Shown piece by piece: positions 41,777 to 50,149 of a DNA stretch of 64,000 nucleotides (the first letter of the stretch is position 1; each line of letters begins with the position of its first letter). The notes beneath the pieces are model-generated. The model did not search any database. It saw nothing but the letters and a program-made list of their open reading frames with translations, and had not been told where the DNA came from. Position numbers and translations under genes: made by a program. Source of the DNA: Acidobacteriota bacterium (GTDB lineage Bacteria > Acidobacteriota > Blastocatellia > Pyrinomonadales > Pyrinomonadaceae); NCBI GenBank assembly GCA_016716435.1, contig JADJWI010000003.1, positions 1,116,001 through 1,180,000 on the forward strand. Reading direction: 5' to 3'.

Positions 41777-42430
41777 ATGATGAAAGCTGTAGCGATATTT
41801 TGGGTGATGGTGTTTGCCGTGGCGGCAGCGGGGCAGGAGCGGTTCGTGCGGCCGGTCGATGAGGCCTCGCAGGATGCGTCGTTTCTAGCGTTTCGCACCA
41901 AGCTGATCGCGGCGGCCGAGCGGAAAGATCTGAAGTACGTAATGGGCGTGATGGACCCGAAGATCCAGCTCAGCTTTGGCGGGCATGAGGGGCTGAAGGG
42001 CTTTCGCGAGCTCTATACTAAGGAAGCCGACTTCTGGAAGGTATTTCTGCCGGTGATCAAGAACGGCGGAAAGTGGCTCCGCGAGCGGGGCTCGCCGAAG
42101 ATCTTTTCCGCGCCGTACTCCTTCAGCGCTTTCCCGGATGACCTCGACGGCTTTGAGCACAACGTCATCTTTGGCAATAACGTCAACATGCGCGAATCTC
42201 CGGCCATGACCGGCCGCGTTATCGAGCGGCTTTCTTACAACATCGTCCGGATAACGGGCTCCGAACCGGCGGATACGGATAAGATGGCGGAGTGGTTTCG
42301 CGTTGAGACTCTCGGCGGGAAAAAGGGCTGGGTGAAGAGCGACTTTGTCCGCAGCCCGCTCGACTTTCGGGCCGGGTTTGAAAAGAAACGCGGCGTGTGG
42401 AAAATGATCTACTTCATCTCGGGGGATTGA
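41777..42430 (+). CDS. exported SH3-domain protein
   Basis: 217 aa from the ATG at 41777 (an in-frame TTG at 41768 is possible, and a second ATG lies at 41780). Signal peptide MKAVAIFWVMVFAVAAAGQ. The second half holds a bacterial SH3-like domain: VNMRESPAMTGRVIERLSYN and WFRVETLGGKKGWVKSDFV, as in peptidoglycan-associated SH3 proteins. The first half (SFLAFRTKLIAAAERKDLKY) recalls a small cystatin-like or DUF domain. The stop overlaps the next ATG by 1 nt (TGATG). Confidence 0.75.
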   Translation: MMKAVAIFWVMVFAVAAAGQERFVRPVDEASQDASFLAFRTKLIAAAERKDLKYVMGVMDPKIQLSFGGHEGLKGFRELYTKEADFWKVFLPVIKNGGKWLRERGSPKIFSAPYSFSAFPDDLDGFEHNVIFGNNVNMRESPAMTGRVIERLSYNIVRITGSEPADTDKMAEWFRVETLGGKKGWVKSDFVRSPLDFRAGFEKKRGVWKMIYFISGD

Positions 42431-43185
42431 TGTCGGATACGGTCGAGCGGTTCTCGAACCGCGTTGCAAATTACGTAAAGTACCGGCCCGGTTATCCGGC
42501 AGAGATGATGGACTTTTTCCGCGAGGAGTTGGGGCTTGCGGAAGGCAGCGTGGTCGCGGATGTCGGCTCGGGCACGGGGCTTTCGGCTCGGCCTTTTCTC
42601 GAAGCGGGCTGTACGGTTTACGGCATTGAGCCAAATGCGGCGATGCGAGCGGCGGCTGAGGAATTCTTGGCGGAGTTCCCCGGGTTCAAGAGCACCGACG
42701 GCACCTCGGCGGCGACGACGCTAGGCGATGCCTCGTGCGACCTTGTCATCGCGGCGCAGGCGTTTCATTGGTTCGAGCCCGAAGCGACGCGGGCGGAGTT
42801 TCGGCGGATATTGAAACCCGGCGGATATGTCGCGTTGATCTGGAACGAGCGGCAGCTTGATACGACCGAGTTTTTGCGGGAGTACGAAAAACTGCTGCTG
42901 AAATGCGGCCGCGACTACGCCGAGGTGCGGCACGAGCAGATCAATGAAGAGGTGCTCGGCGGCTTTTTCCGGGCGGAATTTGGACGGGCGACGTTTGCCA
43001 ACCGGCAGGTTTTCGACCTAGCCGGGCTACGCGGCCGGCTGCTTTCGTCTTCATACATGCCGGACGAGACCGACCCGGCATTTCCGCTGCTCGAAAAAGA
43101 GCTCGAATCGCTGTTTGCCAAACACAACGAAAGCGGTAGAATAACAGTTTTCTACGACACGAATGTCTTTTACTCAAGGCTTTAA
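42430..43185 (+). CDS. class I SAM-dependent methyltransferase
   Basis: 251 aa from the ATG at 42430, coupled to the preceding stop (TGATG). Motif I VVADVGSGTGLSARPFLEAG, motif II YGIEPNAAMRAAAEE, motif IV DLVIAAQAFHWFEPEATRAE and RILKPGGYVALIWNER. The AFHWF signature is characteristic of a broad UbiE/Tam-like group. The substrate is unknown. Confidence 0.83.
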   Translation: MSDTVERFSNRVANYVKYRPGYPAEMMDFFREELGLAEGSVVADVGSGTGLSARPFLEAGCTVYGIEPNAAMRAAAEEFLAEFPGFKSTDGTSAATTLGDASCDLVIAAQAFHWFEPEATRAEFRRILKPGGYVALIWNERQLDTTEFLREYEKLLLKCGRDYAEVRHEQINEEVLGGFFRAEFGRATFANRQVFDLAGLRGRLLSSSYMPDETDPAFPLLEKELESLFAKHNESGRITVFYDTNVFYSRL

Positions 43186-43188
43186 TAT

Positions 43189-44049
43189 ATGAGTTCACAA
43201 CCCGAAAAATCTCCCGAAACCAGGACCATCAGCGTTGCTCACTCGCCCGATTCGGACGATGCATTTATGTTCTACGGCCTGGCGACCAACAAGCTTGAGA
43301 CCGAAGGGCTCAAGTTTGAGCATGTCCTTAAGGACATCCAGACGCTTAACGAGGACGCGAAGGTCGGCGTTTATGACGTAACGGCCATCTCGTTCCACGC
43401 CTACGCTTACGTTTCGGACAAGTACGCATTGCTGCCGCACGGTGCCAGCATCGGCGATAAATACGGCCCGATAGTAGTGGCAAAAGAGCCCCGCGACCCT
43501 TCGGAGATCGGTAAAATGAAGATCGCCGTTCCGGGCGAACTTACGAGTGCCTATCTCGCATTGCGGCTCTATAACCGCGATTTTGAGCACATAGTCGTGC
43601 CGTTTGACAAGATCATCGAGGCGGTCCAGCGGGGCGATGCCGACGCCGGTTTGCTGATTCACGAAGGCCAGCTTTTCTATAAGCAGATGGGGCTCGACAA
43701 GGTGCTCGACCTCGGTGAATGGTGGTACGAACGCACTGGCCTGCCGCTGCCGATGGGAGGCAACGCGATCCGCCGCGACCTCGGGCCGGACCTTATGCGC
43801 CGCGTCTCGAAGCACCTCCACCGCAGCATTCTTTACTCGATGGAGAACCGCGAAGACGCACTCGCCTATGCAATGCAGTTTGCCCGCGATATGTCGCCCG
43901 AACTTGCCGACCGCTTTGTCGCGATGTGGGTCAATGACCTGACGCTTGACTACGGCGAACGGGGCAGGGAAGGCGTCCGCCGCCTGCTCACCGAAGGCGT
44001 AGAAGCAGGCATAATCCCGCACAACGTCGATATCGAATTCGTTGATTAA
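43189..44049 (+). CDS. mqnD: 1,4-dihydroxy-6-naphthoate synthase (futalosine pathway)
   Basis: 286 aa. Periplasmic-binding-protein-like fold with AHSPDSDDAFMFYGLA at the N-terminus, HVLKDIQTLNEDAKVGVYDV, ISFHAYAYV, LPHGASIGDKYGPIVVA and LLIHEGQLFYKQMGLDKVLD, all diagnostic for MqnD. It converts cyclic dehypoxanthinyl futalosine to dihydroxynaphthoate for menaquinone. It begins 3 bp after the methyltransferase stop. Confidence 0.92.
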   Translation: MSSQPEKSPETRTISVAHSPDSDDAFMFYGLATNKLETEGLKFEHVLKDIQTLNEDAKVGVYDVTAISFHAYAYVSDKYALLPHGASIGDKYGPIVVAKEPRDPSEIGKMKIAVPGELTSAYLALRLYNRDFEHIVVPFDKIIEAVQRGDADAGLLIHEGQLFYKQMGLDKVLDLGEWWYERTGLPLPMGGNAIRRDLGPDLMRRVSKHLHRSILYSMENREDALAYAMQFARDMSPELADRFVAMWVNDLTLDYGERGREGVRRLLTEGVEAGIIPHNVDIEFVD

Positions 44050-44058
44050 TATGTAAGA

Positions 44059-44080
44059 ACCGCCTGCGTAAGCGGGCGGT
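44059..44080 (+). terminator. hairpin after mqnD
   Basis: ACCGCCTGC-GTAA-GCGGGCGGT, 9-bp stem with one T-G wobble, 9 bp after the mqnD stop. No good T-run follows, so it may be a repeat hairpin rather than a classical terminator. Confidence 0.5.
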
Positions 44081-44097
44081 CAGTTCGCTCGCTTGTA

Positions 44098-44259
44098 AAT
44101 TGCCACTAGCTTTAGATAGTGGACGGGCATTGGACATCACACTGGCTTTAGCCGAACCCGATCAACAAGCCGCATTCATTAGTTGCTTTAGCCCCATATC
44201 GGGCTAAAGCCCGGAGTGTTTTTATTGCCCAATTCCACTAGCTAAAGCTAGTGGCAATT
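44098..44259. repeat. nested inverted-repeat element built on CTTTAGC words
   Basis: Outer perfect 17-bp arms AATTGCCACTAGCTTTA (44098-44114) and TAAAGCTAGTGGCAATT (44243-44259). Inside are a 10-bp hairpin GCTTTAGCCC-CATATC-GGGCTAAAGC (44185-44210) and an alternative hairpin CCACTAGCT-AA-AGCTAGTGG overlapping the right arm. This gene-free 162-bp unit could fold as a cruciform or a structured RNA, or represent a mobile extragenic element. Confidence 0.75.
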
Positions 44260-44383
44260 GAAAGATCTTGTGGCATTTGGGGCTTGGGTTTTGCATACTT
44301 GAATCTGAGCTTTCCCATTACACGTAAAAAGCTTCTAGTTCACTTTTATTTTTTGTGCCTACCGGTTTGTTTGGAGAGATTTT

Positions 44384-46900
44384 ATGAGATCTAAGGGTTT
44401 TCGGACGCTTTTGTCGTTTGTTTTTTCGTTTGCATTGATCGTTCCGGCCGCCACGGTCGGGCAGGTCTTAACCTTTGACCAACGAGCGGAGGAGATGAAG
44501 CTGGCGGCCGATCTTAAAGAACGAACAAGCCGTTCGACCGAAGGGTTGGTCGAGGAACGCCTTGCGGATGGCAGCGTCAAGGTCCACCTTCGCGGGCGGT
44601 TTCAACATGTCGCGTTGGCAAATCTCGGGCGGGACGGCCGCCCGACGGCGAGCTGCGTCTCAAGCCTCAAGGAAGCAAATGCTTTCCTCGGTCGCGACCT
44701 TGAGACCGGCAACCTTATACCGAACAGCCCGCGGAGCTTTGACCCCTTTGCCATCGATTCCGCCGACTACGGGATGTCGGACGAGGAAATGCTCTTTTAC
44801 CGCGAAATGATTGCCCGCTACATTGAAGCGGCGGAGTTAAGCCCTTTGGCGGCAAATATCTCGATAGTTAACGGCGACGGCCCGAACGAGGGCTTTAACG
44901 ACCCGACACCGGTTGCGGCCGAAGGCGGAAATACCGGAGCAACACGCGGCCAGCAGCGGCTAAATGTTTTCGGTGCAGCGGCGGCGATCTGGGGAGCGTT
45001 TCTTGACTCGACCGTCCCGATCGAGGTCAGTGCGCGATTCGATCCGCAAACTTGTACCTTGACCTCAGCCGTTCTCGGATCGGCGTCGACGACGACGGTG
45101 CATCGTGAGCACGCGAATGCCGGATTCTCCGGAACCTGGCATCATCAGGCCCTCGCAAATAAGCAGGCCGGTGTTGACCTCTCGCCAAACCCCGACCTCG
45201 CTGCCACTTTCAATAGCAACCTCGACGGCCGGCCCGACTGCCTTCAGGGCACTCGATTTTATCTCGGCCTTGATAATTCCCAGCCCCCGGGAACGCTGAA
45301 TCTGCTCATCGTCGTCCTGCACGAGATCGGCCACGGACTCGGATTTGCGGATTTCGTCAACGGCACGACCGGAGCGTGGTTCAACGGTTTTCCTGATGTC
45401 TATGCCCGTTTCCTTTTCGACCGTTCTACTTCGGTGCTCTGGCGCGATATGACCGACGGCCAGCGTGCCATTTCAGCGATCAATAACAACAACGTGCTCT
45501 GGGATGGCGAGAGCTTGCGGCTTGCATCCGCGGGGCTTTCGCAGGGCCGCGACGCCGCGACCGGCAGGGTCGAGGTCTATACGCCCGCTCCTTACGACGG
45601 CGGCTCGTCCGTCGCCCACTGGAACACGCGAGTTACGCCGAACGTTCTCATGGAGCCTTTCATCACGTCGGGCGTTCCGCTAACGCTTGACCTGACGCGG
45701 CAGCAGATGCGCGACATCGGTTGGTATCGCGACTCAGATGGTAACGGGACGCCGGACACGATCACGGGCGTGACGCCGAGCGGTGGATTCCTGCTGATCG
45801 GCTCACAGGCCAACATCAATTGGAACAACAACGGCGGGTTCAACCAGAATGTCGCGATCGAGCTTTCGCTCAACGGCGGTGCGACCTATACGCAGACGCT
45901 CGCGGCAAACGTCGCGAATACTGGAAGCTTTTCATTCGCCGTTCCGAACACTCCGACACAGCAGGGAAGGATTCGCATTCGCGAGGTGAACTATGCCTCG
46001 CCAGCGGGAGTTTCCGAGCTGGATTTTACCATCACGAACACGTTGCCCGTCCTCGATGTGCCGTTCGATCTGGATGGAGACGGGAAGACCGACATCTCCG
46101 TTTTCCGGCCGAACCCGGGGCAGTGGTGGTATTTGAGGTCGAGCGACGGCGGTAATCGGGCGTTCGCATTCGGTTCACCAACGGACACCATCGTGCCGGG
46201 TGATTACACGGGGGACGGAAAGGCCGATATTGCCTTCTGGCGGCCGACGACCGGCGAGTGGTTCATCCTTCGATCCGAAGACTCGACGTTCTTCGCGTTC
46301 CCGTTCGGTACGACGGGCGATGTGCCTTCGCCGGCGGATTTTGACGGCGACGGCAAACAGGACACCGCCGTTTTCCGTCCTTCGACCTCGACCTGGTTCG
46401 TGCAGCGGTCTAGCGATGGGCAAACGGGGATCACAGTTTTCGGCATCCCGGGCGATAAACCGATGCCGGCGGATTATGACGGCGACGGGAAAGCCGATGT
46501 CGCGATCTTCCGTCCGACCGGCGGTTCCGGCGGTGGTGAGTGGTGGTATCTGCGTAGCTCGGATGGAGCTAATCGGGCGTTCGCTTTTGGCACCTCGACC
46601 GATCTTGCAGTCCCGGGAGACTACACCGGCGACGGCAAGGCGGACCTCGCGTACTTCAGGCCATCGACCGGCGAGTGGTTCATCCTCAGATCAGAGGACT
46701 CGAGCTTCTTCGCATTCCCGTGGGGAGCCGCAGGCGACCAACCGGCTCCGGGTGACTACGACGGCGACGGCAAGATCGACGCAGCGGTCTTTCGGCCGTC
46801 GAACTCGAACTGGTTCGCACTGCGTTCGACCGCCGGCCCGCTGATTCTGCAATTTGGAATCACTGGTGATAGGCCTGTGCCGAATGCGTTTGTGAGATAG
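44384..46900 (+). CDS. secreted metzincin-like protease with C-terminal FG-GAP propeller
   Basis: 838 aa. Signal peptide (to about residue 27). A GGAGAG ribosome site lies just before the ATG. The zinc site HEIGHGLGFAD (His313, Glu314, His317, Asp323) follows the metzincin scheme HExxHxxGxx(H/D). A later NVLMEPFI may serve as a Met-turn. An immunoglobulin-like linker (about 460-555) precedes six FG-GAP blades (residues 562-838) ending NAFVR. It is expected to be an extracellular protease. The tail is nearly identical to that of the peroxidase fusion at 11921-14779. Confidence 0.85.
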   Translation: MRSKGFRTLLSFVFSFALIVPAATVGQVLTFDQRAEEMKLAADLKERTSRSTEGLVEERLADGSVKVHLRGRFQHVALANLGRDGRPTASCVSSLKEANAFLGRDLETGNLIPNSPRSFDPFAIDSADYGMSDEEMLFYREMIARYIEAAELSPLAANISIVNGDGPNEGFNDPTPVAAEGGNTGATRGQQRLNVFGAAAAIWGAFLDSTVPIEVSARFDPQTCTLTSAVLGSASTTTVHREHANAGFSGTWHHQALANKQAGVDLSPNPDLAATFNSNLDGRPDCLQGTRFYLGLDNSQPPGTLNLLIVVLHEIGHGLGFADFVNGTTGAWFNGFPDVYARFLFDRSTSVLWRDMTDGQRAISAINNNNVLWDGESLRLASAGLSQGRDAATGRVEVYTPAPYDGGSSVAHWNTRVTPNVLMEPFITSGVPLTLDLTRQQMRDIGWYRDSDGNGTPDTITGVTPSGGFLLIGSQANINWNNNGGFNQNVAIELSLNGGATYTQTLAANVANTGSFSFAVPNTPTQQGRIRIREVNYASPAGVSELDFTITNTLPVLDVPFDLDGDGKTDISVFRPNPGQWWYLRSSDGGNRAFAFGSPTDTIVPGDYTGDGKADIAFWRPTTGEWFILRSEDSTFFAFPFGTTGDVPSPADFDGDGKQDTAVFRPSTSTWFVQRSSDGQTGITVFGIPGDKPMPADYDGDGKADVAIFRPTGGSGGGEWWYLRSSDGANRAFAFGTSTDLAVPGDYTGDGKADLAYFRPSTGEWFILRSEDSSFFAFPWGAAGDQPAPGDYDGDGKIDAAVFRPSNSNWFALRSTAGPLILQFGITGDRPVPNAFVR

Positions 46901-47241
46901 AAGCTAGTAGCAAGAAGTCAGAAGCCGGAGGTGCGGGTTTGTCCGTGCCTCCGGTTATTTTTTTGGTGAACGTTGACAGCAACAGGGCGGGAGCACAGAA
47001 GTCACAGACGTAAGACACAGAATGAGCACGGGCGGAAACCCGACCGGCGCGCGAAGGGAGAAAGGAGAAAGTGAAGCTTCGGTTTCTCTTTTTCCGCTTT
47101 CGTGGTTGATCTGATGGTTGCCCGATCGGTCAGGAATTGATTTACCACGGAAAAAGAAAGGAAGAAAATGGGCCCCGGGTTCATCCTTCGTCCTTCGTGC
47201 TCTAACGGACACCCTCCCTACCGGTCGGGTTTCTGCCTGTG
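46067..47241 (+). repeat. large dispersed duplication, copy B (FG-GAP tail plus downstream DNA)
   Basis: Partner of 13937-15096. Similarity covers the blades, AAGTCAGAAGCCGGAG, the terminator, the purine-rich stretch and ACACCCTCCCTACCGGTCGG, ending near TTTCTGCCTGTG. The two copies differ most in blade 1 and blade 3. Confidence 0.8.
46925..46964 (+). terminator. intrinsic terminator after the protease gene
   Basis: CCGGAGGTGCGG (46925-46936) pairs with CCGTGCCTCCGG (46943-46954) using two G-T wobbles, followed by TTATTTTTTT. Confidence 0.85.
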
Positions 47242-47303
47242 GGATCCGCATTTGATGAAGCGCCCTTGCTTACGCGCGCGCTACTGACACGGGCGTTGCG
47301 TAG
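46965..47303. other. gene-free stretch between the protease gene and the chemosensory operon
   Basis: No gene. It contains the non-coding half of duplication copy B and copy 5 of the dispersed CCCGC repeat. Confidence 0.6.
47261..47286 (-). repeat. dispersed CCCGC repeat copy 5 (diverged)
   Basis: CGCCCTTGCTTACGCGCGCG then CTACTG; the core matches copy 3 up to the GCGGG, then differs. It lies 18 bp beyond the stop of the CheA hybrid gene. Confidence 0.65.
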
Positions 47304-50147
47304 TTAGATTGGGGTGGCGAGGGCTTGGATCTTTTGGATGAGTTCCCATTCGCTGTAGGGTTTGACAAGGTAGTCGGAGACGCCTTGTTCCTCGGCCTTG
47401 GCTCGGTGCTTTTCGCCGGCACGCGAGGTTATTACGATGACGGGGATCTCGCGCAGCCGCTCATCGGCCTTGAGAGCGGCGACCAGGTCATAGCCGCCCA
47501 TCCGCGGCATCTCGATATCGCTAAGAATTATTGACGGAAGGTCTTCGGCCTCGCGGAGCGTCTCGAGCGCGTCGATGCCGTCTTTGGCGGTCAGAGCCAG
47601 CCAGCCGGCGTTTTTGACGACCTTTGAGGTGAGCAGGCGGACACTCGGGCTGTCGTCAACGATCAGAACGGCGAGCTGCTTCTCGACCGGCGGCGGTTCG
47701 GCGATGGGTTCGTTGCCGGCCGGGCGGTCGCGGAGAAGATGATCGAGGTCGAGGATGGTGATCGCGTCGCCGCTTGCGAGGGTCGAGACGCCGAGCACGC
47801 CGGGCATCTGGTCAAGCGGGCGGCCGAGCGGTTTGACGACAAGCTCCTCGGTGCGGACGACGGAATCGACAGCGACGGCAAAGAACTCGTCGCCGCATTC
47901 AATGAGAAGAGCGTTCGCCGACTTTGCGAGAGCTTCGCGGCTTGGCAAGCCGGTAAGATGAGCGAGCGAATAGGGCCTGAAGCGTTCGCCGGCGTGGTCG
48001 ATGTAGCCTTCGCCCTCGGCCGTATAGCCTGAGTCCTTGCCGATCTCGACAATGTGGCGAATGGCGTTGAGCGGTACTGCGAAAACATCCTGGCCTGAGG
48101 TGACGATGAGCGCCTCGGTGACCGCCAGCGGAAGCAGCATCCGGATTGTGAAAACAGTTCCGGCGTGCGGCGTCGAGCGCATCGAGATGGTGCCTTTTTT
48201 CGATTCGACGCTTTCCTTTACGATGCTCATCCCGACGCCACGGCCGGCATTGAGGTTGAGCTTTTGCGAGGTTGTGAGGCCCGGGCGGAAGATCAGCATC
48301 TGCGCTTCTTCGTCGGACATCCGTTCGGCCTGTTCGCGTGAGATCAGCCCATCGATGACGGCCTTTTCTTTGAGTGAACCGGTCGAAATGCCGCCGCCGT
48401 CGTCGGCTACGGTGAGCACAACATGGGTCTCGTCAAGCGAGAGCTTTACCGTGATGCGGCCCGCCTCGGGCTTGCCGAGCAGGCGGCGAAGTTCGGGAAA
48501 CTCGATGCCGTGGACGACCGCGTTTTTGAGCAAATGGAGCATCGGCTCTATGAGCGAATCAAGGATCTTGGTGTCGATCTCAAGATGCGGATTTTCGAGA
48601 GTGATCTCGGCCCGCTTGCCTTCTTCGTCGCAGGTAACGCGAACCGCGCGTTCGAGCCGCGTACGGAGTGCGCCGAATTCGACGAGGCGAATTCGCATCA
48701 CGCGTTCCTGAACGCTATCAATAAGCCGACGCTGCGATTCGAAGAGAACGTCAAGGTCGCCCTTTAATTGTTCGAGCGCAGTGTTGATCGAAAATGTGTC
48801 GTTCGAAGTTTCGCCAAGCTCGCGGATGGCCTGGTGAAACTCGGTGTAGCGGTCGTATTCAAGTTCATCAAAGTCGCCGTGCACCGACCGTGCGTGGATC
48901 GCGGAGCGATCGGCCGAAACTCTCGAAGTAAGGCCATTGCCGAGCATTGAGGCCTCGAAATCGACTTCAAGCTTTCCGTTCATCGCCTGCAGCCGGCGGG
49001 TCGCATTTTGCAGGTCATCGATCTGGCGGTCGAGTTCCGATAGACGCTGTTCGACGGCGGAGCGATTGATGACCATGTCGCGGACAATGCCGACGAGTTC
49101 GTCGAGCTTGTCGAGCGAGACGCGGACGATCGAGCGATTGCGATTCGGCACTTCGGCCTCGGGCTGAGCGGCATAGACGGGAACGGGCTGCGAGAGCTTG
49201 TGTGCCGGTAGCTCGGCGGGCTGTCGGAGTTCGGGAACAATAGCTGGCGCGACGACTTCAAGAACGTCGGGTTCGTTGTTCTCGATCGCGGCCATCATCG
49301 CGTCGAAATCTGCGGATAGCTTGAGCGAAAGTGCGGCGGTCTCTTCGCGGCGTTCGCCGGAGATCAGTGCCTGGAGACAGGTGTTCGATTCGATAAGAAG
49401 CGGGATCAAGCCCGAACGCGGCTTTCCGCCCGATTCGGCAAGCTTATCGAGCAGGTCTTCGATGCGATGGGCGAACTCACTTAGCGGCTTGAGCCCGACG
49501 ATGCCGGCCGAGCCCTTAAAGGTATGGGCATTGCGGCGGATCTCCCAAAGTGCGTCCTTGTTGTCGGGATTCGTCTGGAGCTCGTCGAGGCTGGCGGAAA
49601 TATTGCCGAGCAGGTCGGCGGCTTCCTCAGCAAAAACCTCGAGCAGTTCTGCGTCGATCTCAAACTGTGAAAAGTCGCTTTCGGCCGGTGCGGCTTGGGC
49701 AGCAGGTGCGGGCATCACCGGGACCGTCGGCGGTTGATAAGAGGGAAGCGGTGGTGCCTCAACGGGAGCGTTTGGGCTAAAGGTCGTATCGACCAGAAAA
49801 TCAAAATCGGGCTCGGGTCCATCGACCGCGAGGCGAATTCCCGCAAATGCGAGTTCGACATCGGCGACCGCATCGAGCGTTCCGCGGATCGCACTCTGGA
49901 CATCGCGGCCCTCCCTTGCGGCGCTATGGAGCATGGACAAATTACCGCTCACCTTTGCGCAGGCATCGGCAACCTCGCTTCGGCCGAGCGGCTCCGAGCG
50001 ATGGCGAAGTTCGTTGATCCGGCGGGCGGGCACATCGAGGCTCGAGAGATTTTGCGGAGCCTGGGCAAAGAGAAGTATGCCGCCGCGGATGCCGTGGAGA
50101 ATGATCTCGGCCTCTTCAAGAAAAGTTTGTAGTTCGCGGTCGTTCAT
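47304..50147 (-). CDS. CheA-type histidine kinase with CheW and C-terminal receiver domains
   Basis: 947 aa. Residues 1-105 look like a degenerate phosphotransfer helical bundle without His. A genuine Hpt domain follows (about 162-265, phospho-His208 in AHTFKGSAG), then a dimerisation helix region, HATPase with N-box HLLKNAVVHGIE (538-549), G1 ADDGGG (581-586) and GRGVGMSIV (635-643), a CheW-like domain (about 675-808), and a receiver with Asp877 (IILSDIEMPRMGG). This layout matches pilus/twitching-type ChpA/PilL and Hmp-type kinases rather than flagellar CheA. It is the last gene of the operon, 2 bp after the MCP gene. Confidence 0.9.
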   Translation of the reverse strand: MNDRELQTFLEEAEIILHGIRGGILLFAQAPQNLSSLDVPARRINELRHRSEPLGRSEVADACAKVSGNLSMLHSAAREGRDVQSAIRGTLDAVADVELAFAGIRLAVDGPEPDFDFLVDTTFSPNAPVEAPPLPSYQPPTVPVMPAPAAQAAPAESDFSQFEIDAELLEVFAEEAADLLGNISASLDELQTNPDNKDALWEIRRNAHTFKGSAGIVGLKPLSEFAHRIEDLLDKLAESGGKPRSGLIPLLIESNTCLQALISGERREETAALSLKLSADFDAMMAAIENNEPDVLEVVAPAIVPELRQPAELPAHKLSQPVPVYAAQPEAEVPNRNRSIVRVSLDKLDELVGIVRDMVINRSAVEQRLSELDRQIDDLQNATRRLQAMNGKLEVDFEASMLGNGLTSRVSADRSAIHARSVHGDFDELEYDRYTEFHQAIRELGETSNDTFSINTALEQLKGDLDVLFESQRRLIDSVQERVMRIRLVEFGALRTRLERAVRVTCDEEGKRAEITLENPHLEIDTKILDSLIEPMLHLLKNAVVHGIEFPELRRLLGKPEAGRITVKLSLDETHVVLTVADDGGGISTGSLKEKAVIDGLISREQAERMSDEEAQMLIFRPGLTTSQKLNLNAGRGVGMSIVKESVESKKGTISMRSTPHAGTVFTIRMLLPLAVTEALIVTSGQDVFAVPLNAIRHIVEIGKDSGYTAEGEGYIDHAGERFRPYSLAHLTGLPSREALAKSANALLIECGDEFFAVAVDSVVRTEELVVKPLGRPLDQMPGVLGVSTLASGDAITILDLDHLLRDRPAGNEPIAEPPPVEKQLAVLIVDDSPSVRLLTSKVVKNAGWLALTAKDGIDALETLREAEDLPSIILSDIEMPRMGGYDLVAALKADERLREIPVIVITSRAGEKHRAKAEEQGVSDYLVKPYSEWELIQKIQALATPI

Positions 50148-50149
50148 CT

